NCBI RefSeq assembly: GCF_004127445.1
Contig: NZ_QEXM01000022.1
Coordinates: forward strand, 124,001 to 188,000
DNA length: 64,000 nucleotides
Origin: Streptomyces alfalfae
Lineage (GTDB): Bacteria > Actinomycetota > Actinomycetes > Streptomycetales > Streptomycetaceae
Direction: 5' to 3'
Positions 26,217-35,226 of this stretch are shown piece by piece (position 1 is the first letter of the stretch; the number at the start of each line of letters is the position of its first letter). The notes beneath the pieces were generated by a model that worked only from the letters and a program-made list of their open reading frames with translations, was not told the origin of the DNA and did not search any database. The position numbers and the translations under genes are program-made.

Positions 26217-26345
26217 GGGGGCGTACTCCCGGTCAGGTCGTGGTGACTGCAGGGCAGGGGTGGTGAGCCCGACGACGTGTGGGACACCGCCCAGGTCTTG
26301 CGGGCGGTGGGGGAGGTGCGCGTCAGGAGGGGGTGGGGAGCGGGG

Positions 26346-26942
26346 TCAGACGCCGAGGGCGGGGAGGATCACGGCGTCGATGTACGAAGCGAGGAACGCG
26401 CGGTCCACCGGGCGGTCCTCGACGAGGTCACGGGCGACGAAACCGCCCACCATCATGTGGACGACGTAGTCGAGCGCGGGATTGTCCGCGGCGACCTCGC
26501 CGCGCTCCACCGCTCTGCGCAGCAGATCGCTCAGGCCGGTCAGCTCCGGCTCGATGAGCAGGTCACGCAGCGCCCGGTGGAGTTCGGGGTTGTCGTGGAC
26601 GGCGTGGAACAGGCCCCGCATCAGCGCGGCGTCCCGCTCCATCTGGCAGTCGTCGGAACGGGCCACCATCTCGTTCAGGTCGCCGCGCAGCGACCCGGTG
26701 TCGATGTCCGCGAGGGACGCCGGCTTGCTGTGCCGCAGCGCCCTGGCGATCAGCTCCGGCTTGCTCCCCCACTGGCGGTAGAGGGTGGCCTTGCTGGAGC
26801 GGGTGCGGGTGGCGACGGCGTCCATCGTGAGCGCGTCGTACCCCACCTCGCGGAGCAGGTCGAGCACGGCCTCGTACAGCTCGGCCTCGCGCTCGGGCGT
26901 GATCCTGCTGCGCCGCGTCGTCGCCGCCTCAGCCATGGTCAT
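26346..26942 (-). CDS. TetR family repressor of the MMPL operon
   Basis: A 198-residue regulator. The N-terminal HTH covers about residues 15-65 (LYEAVLDLLREVGYDALTMD and RSSKATLYRQWGSK), and the ligand-binding domain is all-helical with a C-terminal 'VVHMMVGGFVARDL' stretch. The MMPL gene follows 130 bases downstream on the same strand. Two identical 15-bp palindromes sit directly upstream, consistent with autorepression and control of the transporter. Confidence 0.92.
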   Translation of the reverse strand: MTMAEAATTRRSRITPEREAELYEAVLDLLREVGYDALTMDAVATRTRSSKATLYRQWGSKPELIARALRHSKPASLADIDTGSLRGDLNEMVARSDDCQMERDAALMRGLFHAVHDNPELHRALRDLLIEPELTGLSDLLRRAVERGEVAADNPALDYVVHMMVGGFVARDLVEDRPVDRAFLASYIDAVILPALGV

Positions 26943-26957
26943 CGCCTCCTGTTCCGA

Positions 26958-27018
26958 ACGAAACGGTTTCGTACTCCAGCATCATATGCCCGGCACTATC
27001 GAAACGAAACGGTTTCGT
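26958..27018. promoter_or_regulatory. Two identical 15-bp TetR operators
   Basis: ACGAAAC-G-GTTTCGT occurs at 26958-26972 and again at 27004-27018, 46 bases apart centre to centre. The first copy is 16 bases from the tetR start. The AACGAAACGGTTTCG context is a classical TetR-type dyad. Confidence 0.85.
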
Positions 27019-27119
27019 ACGTGGTCTGGGTCACGTCCGCCACGTCAGCGTGCCCCGGCTTCCGCACTCATACGTGTTCACGAGTTGCCGCGGGCCTACG
27101 GGCGGAAAAGCATGGTGAG

Positions 27120-30100
27120 GTGACCGACGAGCGCGACGATGCCCAGGCCGACCACTCCTACCTGCGATTTCCGCACCTCAGCGGCGACCGCCTCTGCTTC
27201 GCCGCCGAGGACGACCTCTGGGTGGCCCCCCTCACCTCCGGGGGCGCCCCGGCCGACCGGGCCTGGCGGGTCACGGTCGACCGGACCAAGGTGGGCCACC
27301 CCCGTTTCTCGCCCGACGGACGCCACATCGCGTACACGAGCTGGCGCAGCCTGGACCCGGAGATCCACCTGGCCCCCGTGGACGGCGGCCCCGCGCGCCG
27401 CCTGACCTACTGGGGCAGCACCGACACCCGGGTCTGCGGCTGGTCCCCCGACGGCGACATCCTCGCCGTCTCCTCGCACGCGCAGCCCTTCTCCCACCTC
27501 TGCTGGGCCTACAGCGTGCCCCTCGACGGCTCACCCGGCGGCAAGCTGCCCTGGGGCCCGGTCCACGACATCGCCGTCACCGACTCCCTCGCCGACGGCG
27601 ACTGCGAGCGCAAGACGCTGCTGCTCACCGGCAAGCCGCCGCACGAGCCCGCCGCCTGGAAGCGGTACCGGGGCGGGGCCACCGGCCGCCTGTGGATGCA
27701 CGGCGAGCGCATCCTCGAACACCTCGACGGACACCTCGACTCACCCATGTTCGTGGCCGGGCGCATCGCGTTCCTCTCCGACCACGAGGGCGTCGGCAAC
27801 CTCTACTCCTGCCTGCCCGACGGCACCGGCCTCCGGCGCCACACCGACCACGACGCCTTCTACGCCCGCCACGCCGCCAGCGACGGCGCCCGCGTCGTCT
27901 ACCAGTGCGCCGGGGACATCTGGCTGGTCGACGCGCTCACCGCCGACTCCACGCCGCGCCGACTCGACGTCCGGCTCGGCGGGCCGCGCCCCGGGCGGCG
28001 CGTCTACCAGGTGCCGGCCGCCAGCCACGTCGACGCGCTCTCCGTGGACGCGACCGGCCGGGCCAGCGCCGTCGTCGTCCGCGGCAGCCTGTACTGGCTG
28101 ACCCACCGCGACGGCCCCGCCCGCACCATCGCCGACACCCCGGGCGTGCGGGTCCGCCTCCCCGAGATGCTCGGCACCGGCGGCCAGGTCGCCTACGTCA
28201 CGGACGCCGAGGGCGAGGACTCCGTCGAGATCGCCTACCTGCCCCGCGCCACCGGCGTCCGGCCGCCGCGCAGACCGGTCAGCGGCGGCCTCGGCCGCGT
28301 CCTCGAAATGGTGGCCGACCCCGACGGGGAGCGGCTCGCCGTCGCCTCGGACGACGGCCGGCTGCTGCTCGTCACGCTGGCCGACGAGGCGGGCGCCGCC
28401 GACCTCAACCGCGGGCTCCGCGAGATCGACGAGGTCCGCGCGGGGCAGGCCGCCGAAGCCGCCCCGGACGAGGAGCCCGCCGAGGTCACCGAGCTGATCA
28501 GATCCGTCAACGGGCCCGTGCGCGACCTGGCGTTCTCCCCCGACGGGGCCTGGCTGACCTGGTCGCACCCCGGCGTGGGACGCTCCCTGCGCCAGATCAA
28601 GCTGGCCCGCGTCAAGGGCCCCGGCGCCCATACGGTCGTCGACGTCACCAACGGCCGCTTCGAGGACGAGAACCCGGTCTTCACCCGCGACGGGCGCTAC
28701 CTCGCCTTCCTCTCCTGGCGCGGCTTCGACCCCGTCTACGACGTGCACACCGGCGACCTGTCCTTCCCCCTCGGCTGCCGCCCCTACCTCGTGCCGCTGT
28801 CGTCGGCGACGCCCTCGCCCTTCGCGCTGCTGCCCGACGGGAGACCCGTGGCGGGCGGCCTCGACCCGTCCGACGGCAGCTCCGGCGACGGCACGACGAC
28901 CGTGGAGACCGAGGGCCTGGAGTCGCGGGTCACGCCCTTCCCCGTCGCCGCGTCGAAGTACTCCGCGCTCCAGCCCGTCAGCGGCGGCGGCCTGGTCTGG
29001 CTGCGCTGGCCGATCTCCGGGGCGCTCGGCGAGACCTTCGCGAACCCCGCCGACATGTCGGGCCGGCCGACCCTGGAGTACTTCAACATCACCAAGGCGA
29101 AGAAGTCGCAGCTCGTCGACCACCTCGACTGGTTCGCCCTCAGCGGCGACGGCTCCCGCCTGGTCGTCGTCGACGAGGGCGACCTGTCCGCCGTGCCCTC
29201 CACCGAGCCGGGCGACGGCGACACCACGGTCTGGATCGATCTGCGGCGCATCCTGCACGAGGTCGACCCGGCCGCCGAGTGGCGCCAGTCCTACGCCGAG
29301 GCGGGCCGGATCATCCGCTCCTACTTCTGGGACCCCGACATGTGCGGCATCGACTGGGACGCCGTGCTCGACCAGTACCGGCCGCTCGTCGAACGCGTGG
29401 CGTCCCCCGACGAGTTCGCCGACCTGCTGCGGGAGGTCCTGGGCGAGCTGGGCACCTCCCACGCCTACGTCTCCGCGGCCCGCCGCAACGAGGGCCCGCC
29501 CCACTACCAGCGCGCGATGGGCCTGCTCGGCGCCGACCTCGTCCGCAGGGACGGCGGCTGGATGGTCAAGCGCATCCTGCCCGGCGACTCCTCCGACTCC
29601 AAGGCGCGCTCACCGCTGGCCGGTTCGGGCATCCGCGAGGGCGCGGTCCTGACGCACGTCGACGGCCGCCCCGTCGACCCCGTGGCGGGCCCCTTCCCGC
29701 TGCTCACGGCGGCCGGCGGCACCACGGTCGAGCTGACGTTCCTCCCCGCGGAGGGCGAGGGCCGCGCGCGGCGGGTGGCCATCGTCCCCCTCGTCAACGA
29801 ACGCCCCCTGCGCTACCAGGACTGGGTCGCCAAACGCCGCCAGGTCGTGCGGGAGTTGAGCGGCGGCAAGTGCGGCTACCTGCACATCCCCGACATGGGC
29901 GGCTCCGGCTGGGCCCAGTTCAACCGCGACCTGCGCCTTGAGGTCTCCCGGCCCGCGCTCATCGTGGACGTGCGGGGCAACGCGGGCGGCCACATCAGCG
30001 AACTGGTCGTGGAGAAGCTGACCAGGAAGATCCTCGGCTGGGACATCACGCGCAACGCCCAGCCCGTCTCGTACGCGTCCAACGCCCCGCGCGGCCCGAT

Positions 30101-30494
30101 CGTCGCGCTCGCGGACGAGGCGACGTCGTCGGACGGCGACATGATCACCGCGGCCTTCAAGCTCCTCGGCCTCGGGCCTGTCGTCGGCCGGCGCACCTGG
30201 GGCGGGGTGGTCGGCATGACCGGCCGGCACACGCTCGGGGACGGCACGGTGATCACCGTGCCGATGAACGCGGGCTGGTTCCAGGCGTACGGCTGGGGTG
30301 TGGAGAACCACGGCGTGGCGCCGGACATCGAGGCCCTGCGCACGCCGCTGGACTGGGCGGAGGGCCGCTACGCCCAGCTCGACGACGCGGTACGGGTGGC
30401 GCTCGACCTGCTCGAACAGCACCCGGCCGCGGTCCCGCCCGGTTACGACGACGTCCCCGACCGGCGCAGGCCACCGCTGCCGCCCCGCTCCTGA
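27120..30494 (+). CDS. Tricorn-type protease (beta-propellers, PDZ, S41 protease)
   Basis: An 1124-residue cytoplasmic protease, close to the usual length (about 1070). GTG 27120 is the first in-frame start giving the family N-terminus (ADHSYLRFPHLSGDRLCFAA); the ribosome site (GGAAAAG) is weak. Propeller repeats fill about 15-680 ('FSPDGRHIAYTSWR', 'WSPDGDILAVSS', 'FTRDGRYLAFLSWRG'). A helical bundle, a PDZ domain (about 800-880) and the S41 core follow. The catalytic Ser lies in EATSSDGDM (about residue 1004), and the GNAGGH and GGVVGM loops complete the core. Tricorn degrades oligopeptides made by the proteasome, which actinobacteria possess. Confidence 0.92.
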   Translation: MTDERDDAQADHSYLRFPHLSGDRLCFAAEDDLWVAPLTSGGAPADRAWRVTVDRTKVGHPRFSPDGRHIAYTSWRSLDPEIHLAPVDGGPARRLTYWGSTDTRVCGWSPDGDILAVSSHAQPFSHLCWAYSVPLDGSPGGKLPWGPVHDIAVTDSLADGDCERKTLLLTGKPPHEPAAWKRYRGGATGRLWMHGERILEHLDGHLDSPMFVAGRIAFLSDHEGVGNLYSCLPDGTGLRRHTDHDAFYARHAASDGARVVYQCAGDIWLVDALTADSTPRRLDVRLGGPRPGRRVYQVPAASHVDALSVDATGRASAVVVRGSLYWLTHRDGPARTIADTPGVRVRLPEMLGTGGQVAYVTDAEGEDSVEIAYLPRATGVRPPRRPVSGGLGRVLEMVADPDGERLAVASDDGRLLLVTLADEAGAADLNRGLREIDEVRAGQAAEAAPDEEPAEVTELIRSVNGPVRDLAFSPDGAWLTWSHPGVGRSLRQIKLARVKGPGAHTVVDVTNGRFEDENPVFTRDGRYLAFLSWRGFDPVYDVHTGDLSFPLGCRPYLVPLSSATPSPFALLPDGRPVAGGLDPSDGSSGDGTTTVETEGLESRVTPFPVAASKYSALQPVSGGGLVWLRWPISGALGETFANPADMSGRPTLEYFNITKAKKSQLVDHLDWFALSGDGSRLVVVDEGDLSAVPSTEPGDGDTTVWIDLRRILHEVDPAAEWRQSYAEAGRIIRSYFWDPDMCGIDWDAVLDQYRPLVERVASPDEFADLLREVLGELGTSHAYVSAARRNEGPPHYQRAMGLLGADLVRRDGGWMVKRILPGDSSDSKARSPLAGSGIREGAVLTHVDGRPVDPVAGPFPLLTAAGGTTVELTFLPAEGEGRARRVAIVPLVNERPLRYQDWVAKRRQVVRELSGGKCGYLHIPDMGGSGWAQFNRDLRLEVSRPALIVDVRGNAGGHISELVVEKLTRKILGWDITRNAQPVSYASNAPRGPIVALADEATSSDGDMITAAFKLLGLGPVVGRRTWGGVVGMTGRHTLGDGTVITVPMNAGWFQAYGWGVENHGVAPDIEALRTPLDWAEGRYAQLDDAVRVALDLLEQHPAAVPPGYDDVPDRRRPPLPPRS

Positions 30495-30626
30495 CTCCGC
30501 CGTGACACTGCGTACTTGATCGAAATGCGAGGTTCATCCCCCCGTGTAAATCTGGTCGGGACCTCACCGAGGCTCCAACCCCTCGCGAGGCACCGACCCC
30601 TCACTGACAACAGGAGTGAAGAACGC

Positions 30627-30842
30627 ATGGGCATCAAGGACCAGTTCCAGGACAAGGCGCAGGACCTCGCCGACCGCGCCAACCGGGCCAAGGGCTCCGC
30701 GGGCGACAGGGACGAGACCCGCGAGCGCGCCTCGCGGGCCCGTGACGAGGCGAGGAACCGCGCCTCGCAGTCCCCGGACCAGGCCCGTGACGCGGCGCGG
30801 GAGCGGCAGGACCGGCTCGGCCGGGACCTCGACGAGGTCTGA
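30627..30842 (+). CDS. Small highly charged stress-type protein (CsbD/antitoxin-like helix)
   Basis: A 71-residue, extremely hydrophilic Arg/Asp/Ala/Glu-rich protein (MGIKDQFQDKAQDLADRANR start) with an AGGAG ribosome site 8 bases upstream. The pattern suggests a long amphipathic or disordered helix, as in small CsbD-like or microaggregate-binding stress proteins of Streptomyces. No catalytic residues are present. A strong terminator follows directly. Confidence 0.8.
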   Translation: MGIKDQFQDKAQDLADRANRAKGSAGDRDETRERASRARDEARNRASQSPDQARDAARERQDRLGRDLDEV

Positions 30843-30860
30843 CGCCACGCCCCACTCGCG

Positions 30861-30896
30861 CACGGGAGGCCCTCGGGACGCCGGGGGCCTCCCGTG
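30861..30896 (+). terminator. Strong intrinsic terminator
   Basis: CACGGGAGGCCC (30861-30872) pairs perfectly with GGGCCTCCCGTG (30885-30896) across a 12-base loop, 18 bases after the small charged protein gene. It also serves the convergent SDR transcript. Confidence 0.85.
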
Positions 30897-30906
30897 CGTT
30901 CAGATG

Positions 30907-30942
30907 TCAGCTGTTTCAGCTGTCTCAGCTGTCTCAGCTGTC
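30907..30942. repeat. Four 9-bp tandem repeats
   Basis: TCAGCTGT(T/C) is repeated at 30907, 30916, 30925 and 30934 in the 3' region of the SDR gene. Each unit contains the palindrome CAGCTG. Confidence 0.9.
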
Positions 30943-30973
30943 CGGCAGCGGGCGGTCGGGCGGCAGGCGCGGG

Positions 30974-31852
30974 TCAGCGCGTGGCGCGCGCCGTCTCGTC
31001 CGCGGAACCGCCCGCCCCGACCAGGCCCTTCGAGACGCCCTTGAGCCGCGGCTCGAAGCGCCGCATCTCGCGCTGCCCCACCGAGCCGATGACCGCGGGC
31101 AGGTAGCCGCGCACGCCCTGCATGCCCCGCAGCCACCACTGCGCGTACACATGGCTGGAGCGCCGCTCGATGCCGGCCACGATGCGGTCGACCGCGGGGC
31201 CGAGCGGATACGTCTTGTTGGACGGCCACGGCAGCCGCTGCCGCAGCTCCCGCATCACGTCGTCCTGGTCGGCGCCGCGCACCATGTCCGTGTCGGTCCA
31301 GGAGAGATAGCCGACGCCGACCCTGACGCCCTTGTGGCCGACCTCGGCCCGCAGCGCGTGCGCGTACGCCTCGACACCCGACTTCGACGCGCAGTACGCC
31401 GTCATCATCGGCGCCGGGGTGATCGCGGCGAGCGAGGCGATCTGGAGCAGATAACCGCGGCTCTCCATCAGGACGGGCAGGAAGGCGCGCCCCGTCACCG
31501 CGCTGCCGATGAGGTTGACCTCGATGACCCGCCGCCAGGCGTCCGGGTCGGAGTCGACGAAGGGGCCGCCGCCCGCGACGCCCGCGTTGGCGACGACGAC
31601 GTCGACCTTGCCGAAGCGCTCCTTGACCTCCTGCGCGACCCGCGCCATCGCCGTGTGGTCGGTGACGTCCGCGTGCCAGTGGGCGGACTCGGTGTGCAGC
31701 CGCTCCGACACCCGCTTCAGCTCGTCCGGCTCCAGGCCGACGAGGGCGACCTTGGCGCCGCGTGCCGACAGCTTGCGCGCGAGCAGTTCACCGACCCCGC
31801 GCGCCGCGCCCGTGACGACCGCGACCTGCCCCTCAAGGCTGACCCTGCTCAT
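30974..31852 (-). CDS. Short-chain dehydrogenase/reductase
   Basis: A 292-residue Rossmann-fold oxidoreductase. The cofactor motif is TGAARGVG (about residues 15-22), followed by NAGVAGG (about 88-94). The catalytic Ser is in QIASLAAITPAP (about 140), and Tyr/Lys are in YCASKSG (YxxxK, about 153-157). The start ATG 31852 overlaps the stop of the upstream alpha/beta hydrolase (4 bases), placing it last in a three-gene operon with that hydrolase and a flavin monooxygenase. The set suggests oxidation of a ketone or alcohol followed by ester hydrolysis, a common degradative module. Confidence 0.9.
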   Translation of the reverse strand: MSRVSLEGQVAVVTGAARGVGELLARKLSARGAKVALVGLEPDELKRVSERLHTESAHWHADVTDHTAMARVAQEVKERFGKVDVVVANAGVAGGGPFVDSDPDAWRRVIEVNLIGSAVTGRAFLPVLMESRGYLLQIASLAAITPAPMMTAYCASKSGVEAYAHALRAEVGHKGVRVGVGYLSWTDTDMVRGADQDDVMRELRQRLPWPSNKTYPLGPAVDRIVAGIERRSSHVYAQWWLRGMQGVRGYLPAVIGSVGQREMRRFEPRLKGVSKGLVGAGGSADETARATR

Positions 31853-32859
31853 GCGCCCTCCTTCATCTGTACGGACTCCTGCTGCACGGGCTTCTGCTGT
31901 GCGGACTGCTGCCGCACGGACCCCTTTTGCGCGGACTGTGCCGTTACGTACGCCGTGACGAGGTCTCTGATGCGCCCGTTGACCGCCTCGGGTACCTCCA
32001 CGGGCGTCATGTGCCCGACCCCGGCCAGTTCCGTGAGGCCCACGCACTCCGGCAGCGCCTCCGCGAGCCGCCGTGCGTGCACCACGGGCGTGAGCCGGTC
32101 GGCGAGTCCGGCGACGACGGCGGTGGGGACCCGCAACGCCGCGACCTCGACGTCGAGTTGCAGGGTGGCGAGCACGTGGGACCAGCCGTGCCGCACGGCC
32201 CGCGGGCAGGCGTGCACGATCCGCGCGCACGCCTCGACCCTGTCCGGCGCCGCGCCGGGGCCCATCGTGCCGTACCGCAGGACGCGCTTGGCGAGCGGCG
32301 TGACGGGGCCGAGCGGCGCCCGAGAGCCCAGCACGGAACGGGTGATGCGGGTCCGCAGCCGCCCGGCCCGCAGCGGCACCACCCGCGACTCGTCGACCAG
32401 GCTCGAACTGCCGGTGCTGCACAGCAGAACGGCCGCCGCGTGCTCACGGAACCTCGGGCGGTCCCCCGCGGCCATGATCGTCATGCCGCCCATGGAGTGC
32501 CCGCCGAGCACCGCCTGCTCGCCCGGCGCGAGCGTCGCCGCGAGGACCGCTTCGAGGTCGTCGGCGAGCGCCCGCGTGCTGTAGCCGTCGGGGTCCAGGG
32601 GCGCCGCGCTGCGGCCGTGGCCGCGCTGGTCGTAGACGATGACCCGGTGGTCGGCGGCGAGTTCGCGTATCTGCGCGGCCCAGAAGAGCGTCGAGCAGGT
32701 CCAGCCGTGCGCGAGCACGACGGCGGGAGCGCCCTGCGGCCCGGAGACCTCGACGTGGAGACGTGCCCCGTCGGCGGAGACCGCGGTCACCTCGTGCCCG
32801 GCGGCGTGCGGCGAGTGCGGTGCGCGCGGCCCGCCCGGGTCGCGGGTCAGCCGGCTCAC
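31849..32859 (-). CDS. Alpha/beta-fold hydrolase
   Basis: A 336-residue hydrolase. GTG 32859 is chosen because it overlaps the stop of the monooxygenase gene (GTGA). The oxyanion region is LAHGWTCS, the nucleophile elbow is GGHSMGG (about residue 114), the acid is near AGLADRLTP, and the catalytic His is in GVGHMTP (about 288). The C-terminal 30 residues are a Gln/Ser/Lys-rich tail with degenerate repeats (QQSAQQKPVQQESVQ). In this operon a Baeyer-Villiger ester product is the plausible substrate (inference). Confidence 0.9.
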   Translation of the reverse strand: MSRLTRDPGGPRAPHSPHAAGHEVTAVSADGARLHVEVSGPQGAPAVVLAHGWTCSTLFWAAQIRELAADHRVIVYDQRGHGRSAAPLDPDGYSTRALADDLEAVLAATLAPGEQAVLGGHSMGGMTIMAAGDRPRFREHAAAVLLCSTGSSSLVDESRVVPLRAGRLRTRITRSVLGSRAPLGPVTPLAKRVLRYGTMGPGAAPDRVEACARIVHACPRAVRHGWSHVLATLQLDVEVAALRVPTAVVAGLADRLTPVVHARRLAEALPECVGLTELAGVGHMTPVEVPEAVNGRIRDLVTAYVTAQSAQKGSVRQQSAQQKPVQQESVQMKEGA

Positions 32860-34418
32860 GCCGTGGCCTCCGCCCGTGCGCCACGGGCCCCGCCGGCCAC
32901 CGCCGCCTGCGGCTTCGCGGGGCGCAGCACCTCGTACTCGGAGAGGTCCACGCGCCGTGTCGCCGCCCGGAACTCGGTGGTCGTCCCCGGCCACACCGTC
33001 GTGTTGACGCCGTTCTCGTCGAGGTACCAGCTGTTGCAGCCGCCGGTGTTCCACACCGTGCGCTTCATCCGCTCCTGCACCCGGTCGTTCCAGGCGCGCA
33101 CGGCTTCCGGCCTGGCCGCGAGCGCGGCGCGCCCGCCGAGCACGTCGAGCTGCCGCAGGTAGTCCGCCATGTAGTTCAGCTGGGACTCGATCATGAGGAT
33201 CATGGAGGAGTTCCCGAGGCCGGTGTTCGGGCCGATGATCGTCATCCAGTTGGGGAACCCGGCGGCCGTCGCGCCGCGCAGCGCGTTCATGCCGTCCTTC
33301 CAGGTCTCCATGAGGGTGAGCCCCTCGTCGCCCACGACCCGGTCGGCGATCGGCATGTCCGTCACGTGGAAGCCGGTGCCGAAGATGATCGCGTCGGCCT
33401 CGGTCTCCGTGCCGTCGGCGGCGACCAGGGTGTTCCCGCGCACCTCGGCGAGGCCGCTGGCGACGACGTCGACGTGGGGCCGCGCGAGCGCCGGGTAGTA
33501 GGTGTTCGACAGCAGGATGCGCTTGCAGCCGATGCGGTACGTGGGGGTCAGCTTGCGCCGCAGCGCCGGGTCCTTGATCGCCCGGCACATGTTCCGCTTG
33601 GCGAGCCGCTCGACCAGGCCCAGCTCGTCGGGCCGCTTGGTGAACGCCTGGACCTGGAGTTCCCTGATCCCCCACAGGATGCCGCGCCGCGCCTGGGTGG
33701 TGAACGGCAGCCGCCGGTGCAGCCAGCGCTCGGCCCCGGTGATGGCGCGGTCGGCGCGCGGCATCACCCAGGGCGGCGTGCGCTGGAAGAGGGTCAGCCT
33801 GCCGACCCGCTCCTGGATGGCGGGCACGATCTGGATGGCGGACGCGCCGGTGCCGATCATCGCCACGCGCTTGCCGGTCAGGTCGTAGTCGTGGTCCCAG
33901 CGGGCGGAGTGGAAGACCTTGCCGGGGAAGGTGCCGAGGCCGGGGATGTCCGGGGTCTTGGGGTCGGAGAGCGGCCCGGTGGCCGAAACGACGACGTCAG
34001 CGGTCAGCGACCCGCCGCCGCTGGTCCCGATCTCCCAGCGCAGCCGCTCGGCGTCCCAGCGCACCAGCTCCACCTCGGTGTCGAGGCGGATGTGCGGACG
34101 CAGCCCGAAGGTGTCGGCGACGCCCTCCAGGTACTCCTGGATGCGCTCCTGGCCGGAGAAGGTGCGCGGCCAGTCGGGGTTGGGGGCGAAGGAGAAGGAG
34201 TAGAGGTGCGAGGGCACGTCGCAGGCGCAGCCGGGGTAGCTGTTGTCCCGCCAGGTGCCGCCCACCGAGCCGGCCCGTTCCAGGACGACGAAGTCGGTGA
34301 TGCCTTCCCGCCGCAGCCGCACGGCCGCCCCGAGCCCGCCGAAGCCGGACCCGATCACCGCCACCCGTACGTGCTCGCGCTCGCGCCCCTGCTCAGGGCC
34401 ACGCTCGTGCTCGGCCAT
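32856..34418 (-). CDS. Baeyer-Villiger-type flavin monooxygenase
   Basis: A 520-residue FAD/NADPH enzyme. The FAD-binding motif GSGFGGLGAAV (about residues 24-34) lies at the N-terminus. The Baeyer-Villiger fingerprint FxGxxxHxxxWD is present as FPGKVFHSARWD (about 168-179). The NADPH motif GTGASAIQ (about 194-201) and the second conserved GTGF near the C-terminal half are also present. Such enzymes insert oxygen next to a carbonyl to form esters or lactones. It is the first gene of the operon with the hydrolase and SDR, with 4-base overlaps throughout. Confidence 0.92.
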   Translation of the reverse strand: MAEHERGPEQGREREHVRVAVIGSGFGGLGAAVRLRREGITDFVVLERAGSVGGTWRDNSYPGCACDVPSHLYSFSFAPNPDWPRTFSGQERIQEYLEGVADTFGLRPHIRLDTEVELVRWDAERLRWEIGTSGGGSLTADVVVSATGPLSDPKTPDIPGLGTFPGKVFHSARWDHDYDLTGKRVAMIGTGASAIQIVPAIQERVGRLTLFQRTPPWVMPRADRAITGAERWLHRRLPFTTQARRGILWGIRELQVQAFTKRPDELGLVERLAKRNMCRAIKDPALRRKLTPTYRIGCKRILLSNTYYPALARPHVDVVASGLAEVRGNTLVAADGTETEADAIIFGTGFHVTDMPIADRVVGDEGLTLMETWKDGMNALRGATAAGFPNWMTIIGPNTGLGNSSMILMIESQLNYMADYLRQLDVLGGRAALAARPEAVRAWNDRVQERMKRTVWNTGGCNSWYLDENGVNTTVWPGTTTEFRAATRRVDLSEYEVLRPAKPQAAVAGGARGARAEATA

Positions 34419-34547
34419 GCCGCCGCCTCCCGAAGTACCCGACTCCGCCAGTAATCACTGGCGCAATGGGGAGAGTAGAACACCGCCGTACTCATGGGTA
34501 GGGGTCGGGACGGGAAAGTTACCTGCGGTACGCCCTAGGCTTCCCTC

Positions 34548-35222
34548 GTGGCAGACGAACAAGAGAACGGATCAGGGGACGTACGCGAGTACCGCATGGC
34601 CGAGCTGGCCAAGGCGGCCGGCATCACCGTGCGCACCGTCCGCTTCTACCGCGAGCGCGGCCTGATCCCGCCACCCCGCCGCGAGGGCCGCATCGCCTGG
34701 TACGACGAGCACCACCTGGCCAGGCTCCGCACGATCGCCGCCCTCTTGGAGCGCGGCCACACCCTCCAAGGCATCGCCGAACTCTCCGACGCCTTCGACA
34801 AAGGCCGCGACGTCGGCGAACTCCTCGGCATCGGCCGCCCCACCGAGGAGCAGCCGGTCCGCCTCACCCCCGAGGAACTCGCCGACCACTTCGCGGGCGA
34901 GGTGACCCCGGAGAACCTCGTCACCGCCCTCGACCTCGGCTACCTCGGCACCGACGGCGACGAGCTGGTCCACATCAGCCGCCGTCTCCTCGACGCCTCC
35001 TCGACCCTGGTGCGCAAGGGCGTGCCCCTGGCCGCGGTCCTGGAGGCGGGGCAGCGCGTCCGCGAGCACGCCGACGCGCTCGCCGAACTGTTCATCACCG
35101 TGATGCGCGCCCACGTCCCCGACACCGCGGAGGTGGACATCGAGCAGCTCCGCCCGCTGGCCAAGAGCGTGGTGGAGGCGGAACTCTCGATGGCACTCGA
35201 CCGCCGACTCCAGCAGCCATAG
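34548..35222 (+). CDS. MerR family transcriptional regulator
   Basis: A 224-residue regulator whose N-terminal winged helix reads 'YRMAELAKAAGITVRTVRFYRERGLIPPPRREGRIAWY' (about residues 12-49), the classic MerR signature. A dimerisation helix and a C-terminal effector domain of about 130 residues (FDKGRDVGELLGIG to the end) follow. There are no metal-binding Cys pairs, so it is probably a small-molecule-type MerR. It is divergent from the BVMO operon (129 bases between starts) and is the likely regulator of that operon. Confidence 0.9.
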   Translation: MADEQENGSGDVREYRMAELAKAAGITVRTVRFYRERGLIPPPRREGRIAWYDEHHLARLRTIAALLERGHTLQGIAELSDAFDKGRDVGELLGIGRPTEEQPVRLTPEELADHFAGEVTPENLVTALDLGYLGTDGDELVHISRRLLDASSTLVRKGVPLAAVLEAGQRVREHADALAELFITVMRAHVPDTAEVDIEQLRPLAKSVVEAELSMALDRRLQQP

Positions 35223-35226
35223 GGCC

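Noticed and set aside
24264..26246. Long plus-strand frame opposite the MMPL gene
   Set aside because: Asp/His/Arg-rich antisense translation with no domain; the MMPL reading is unambiguous.
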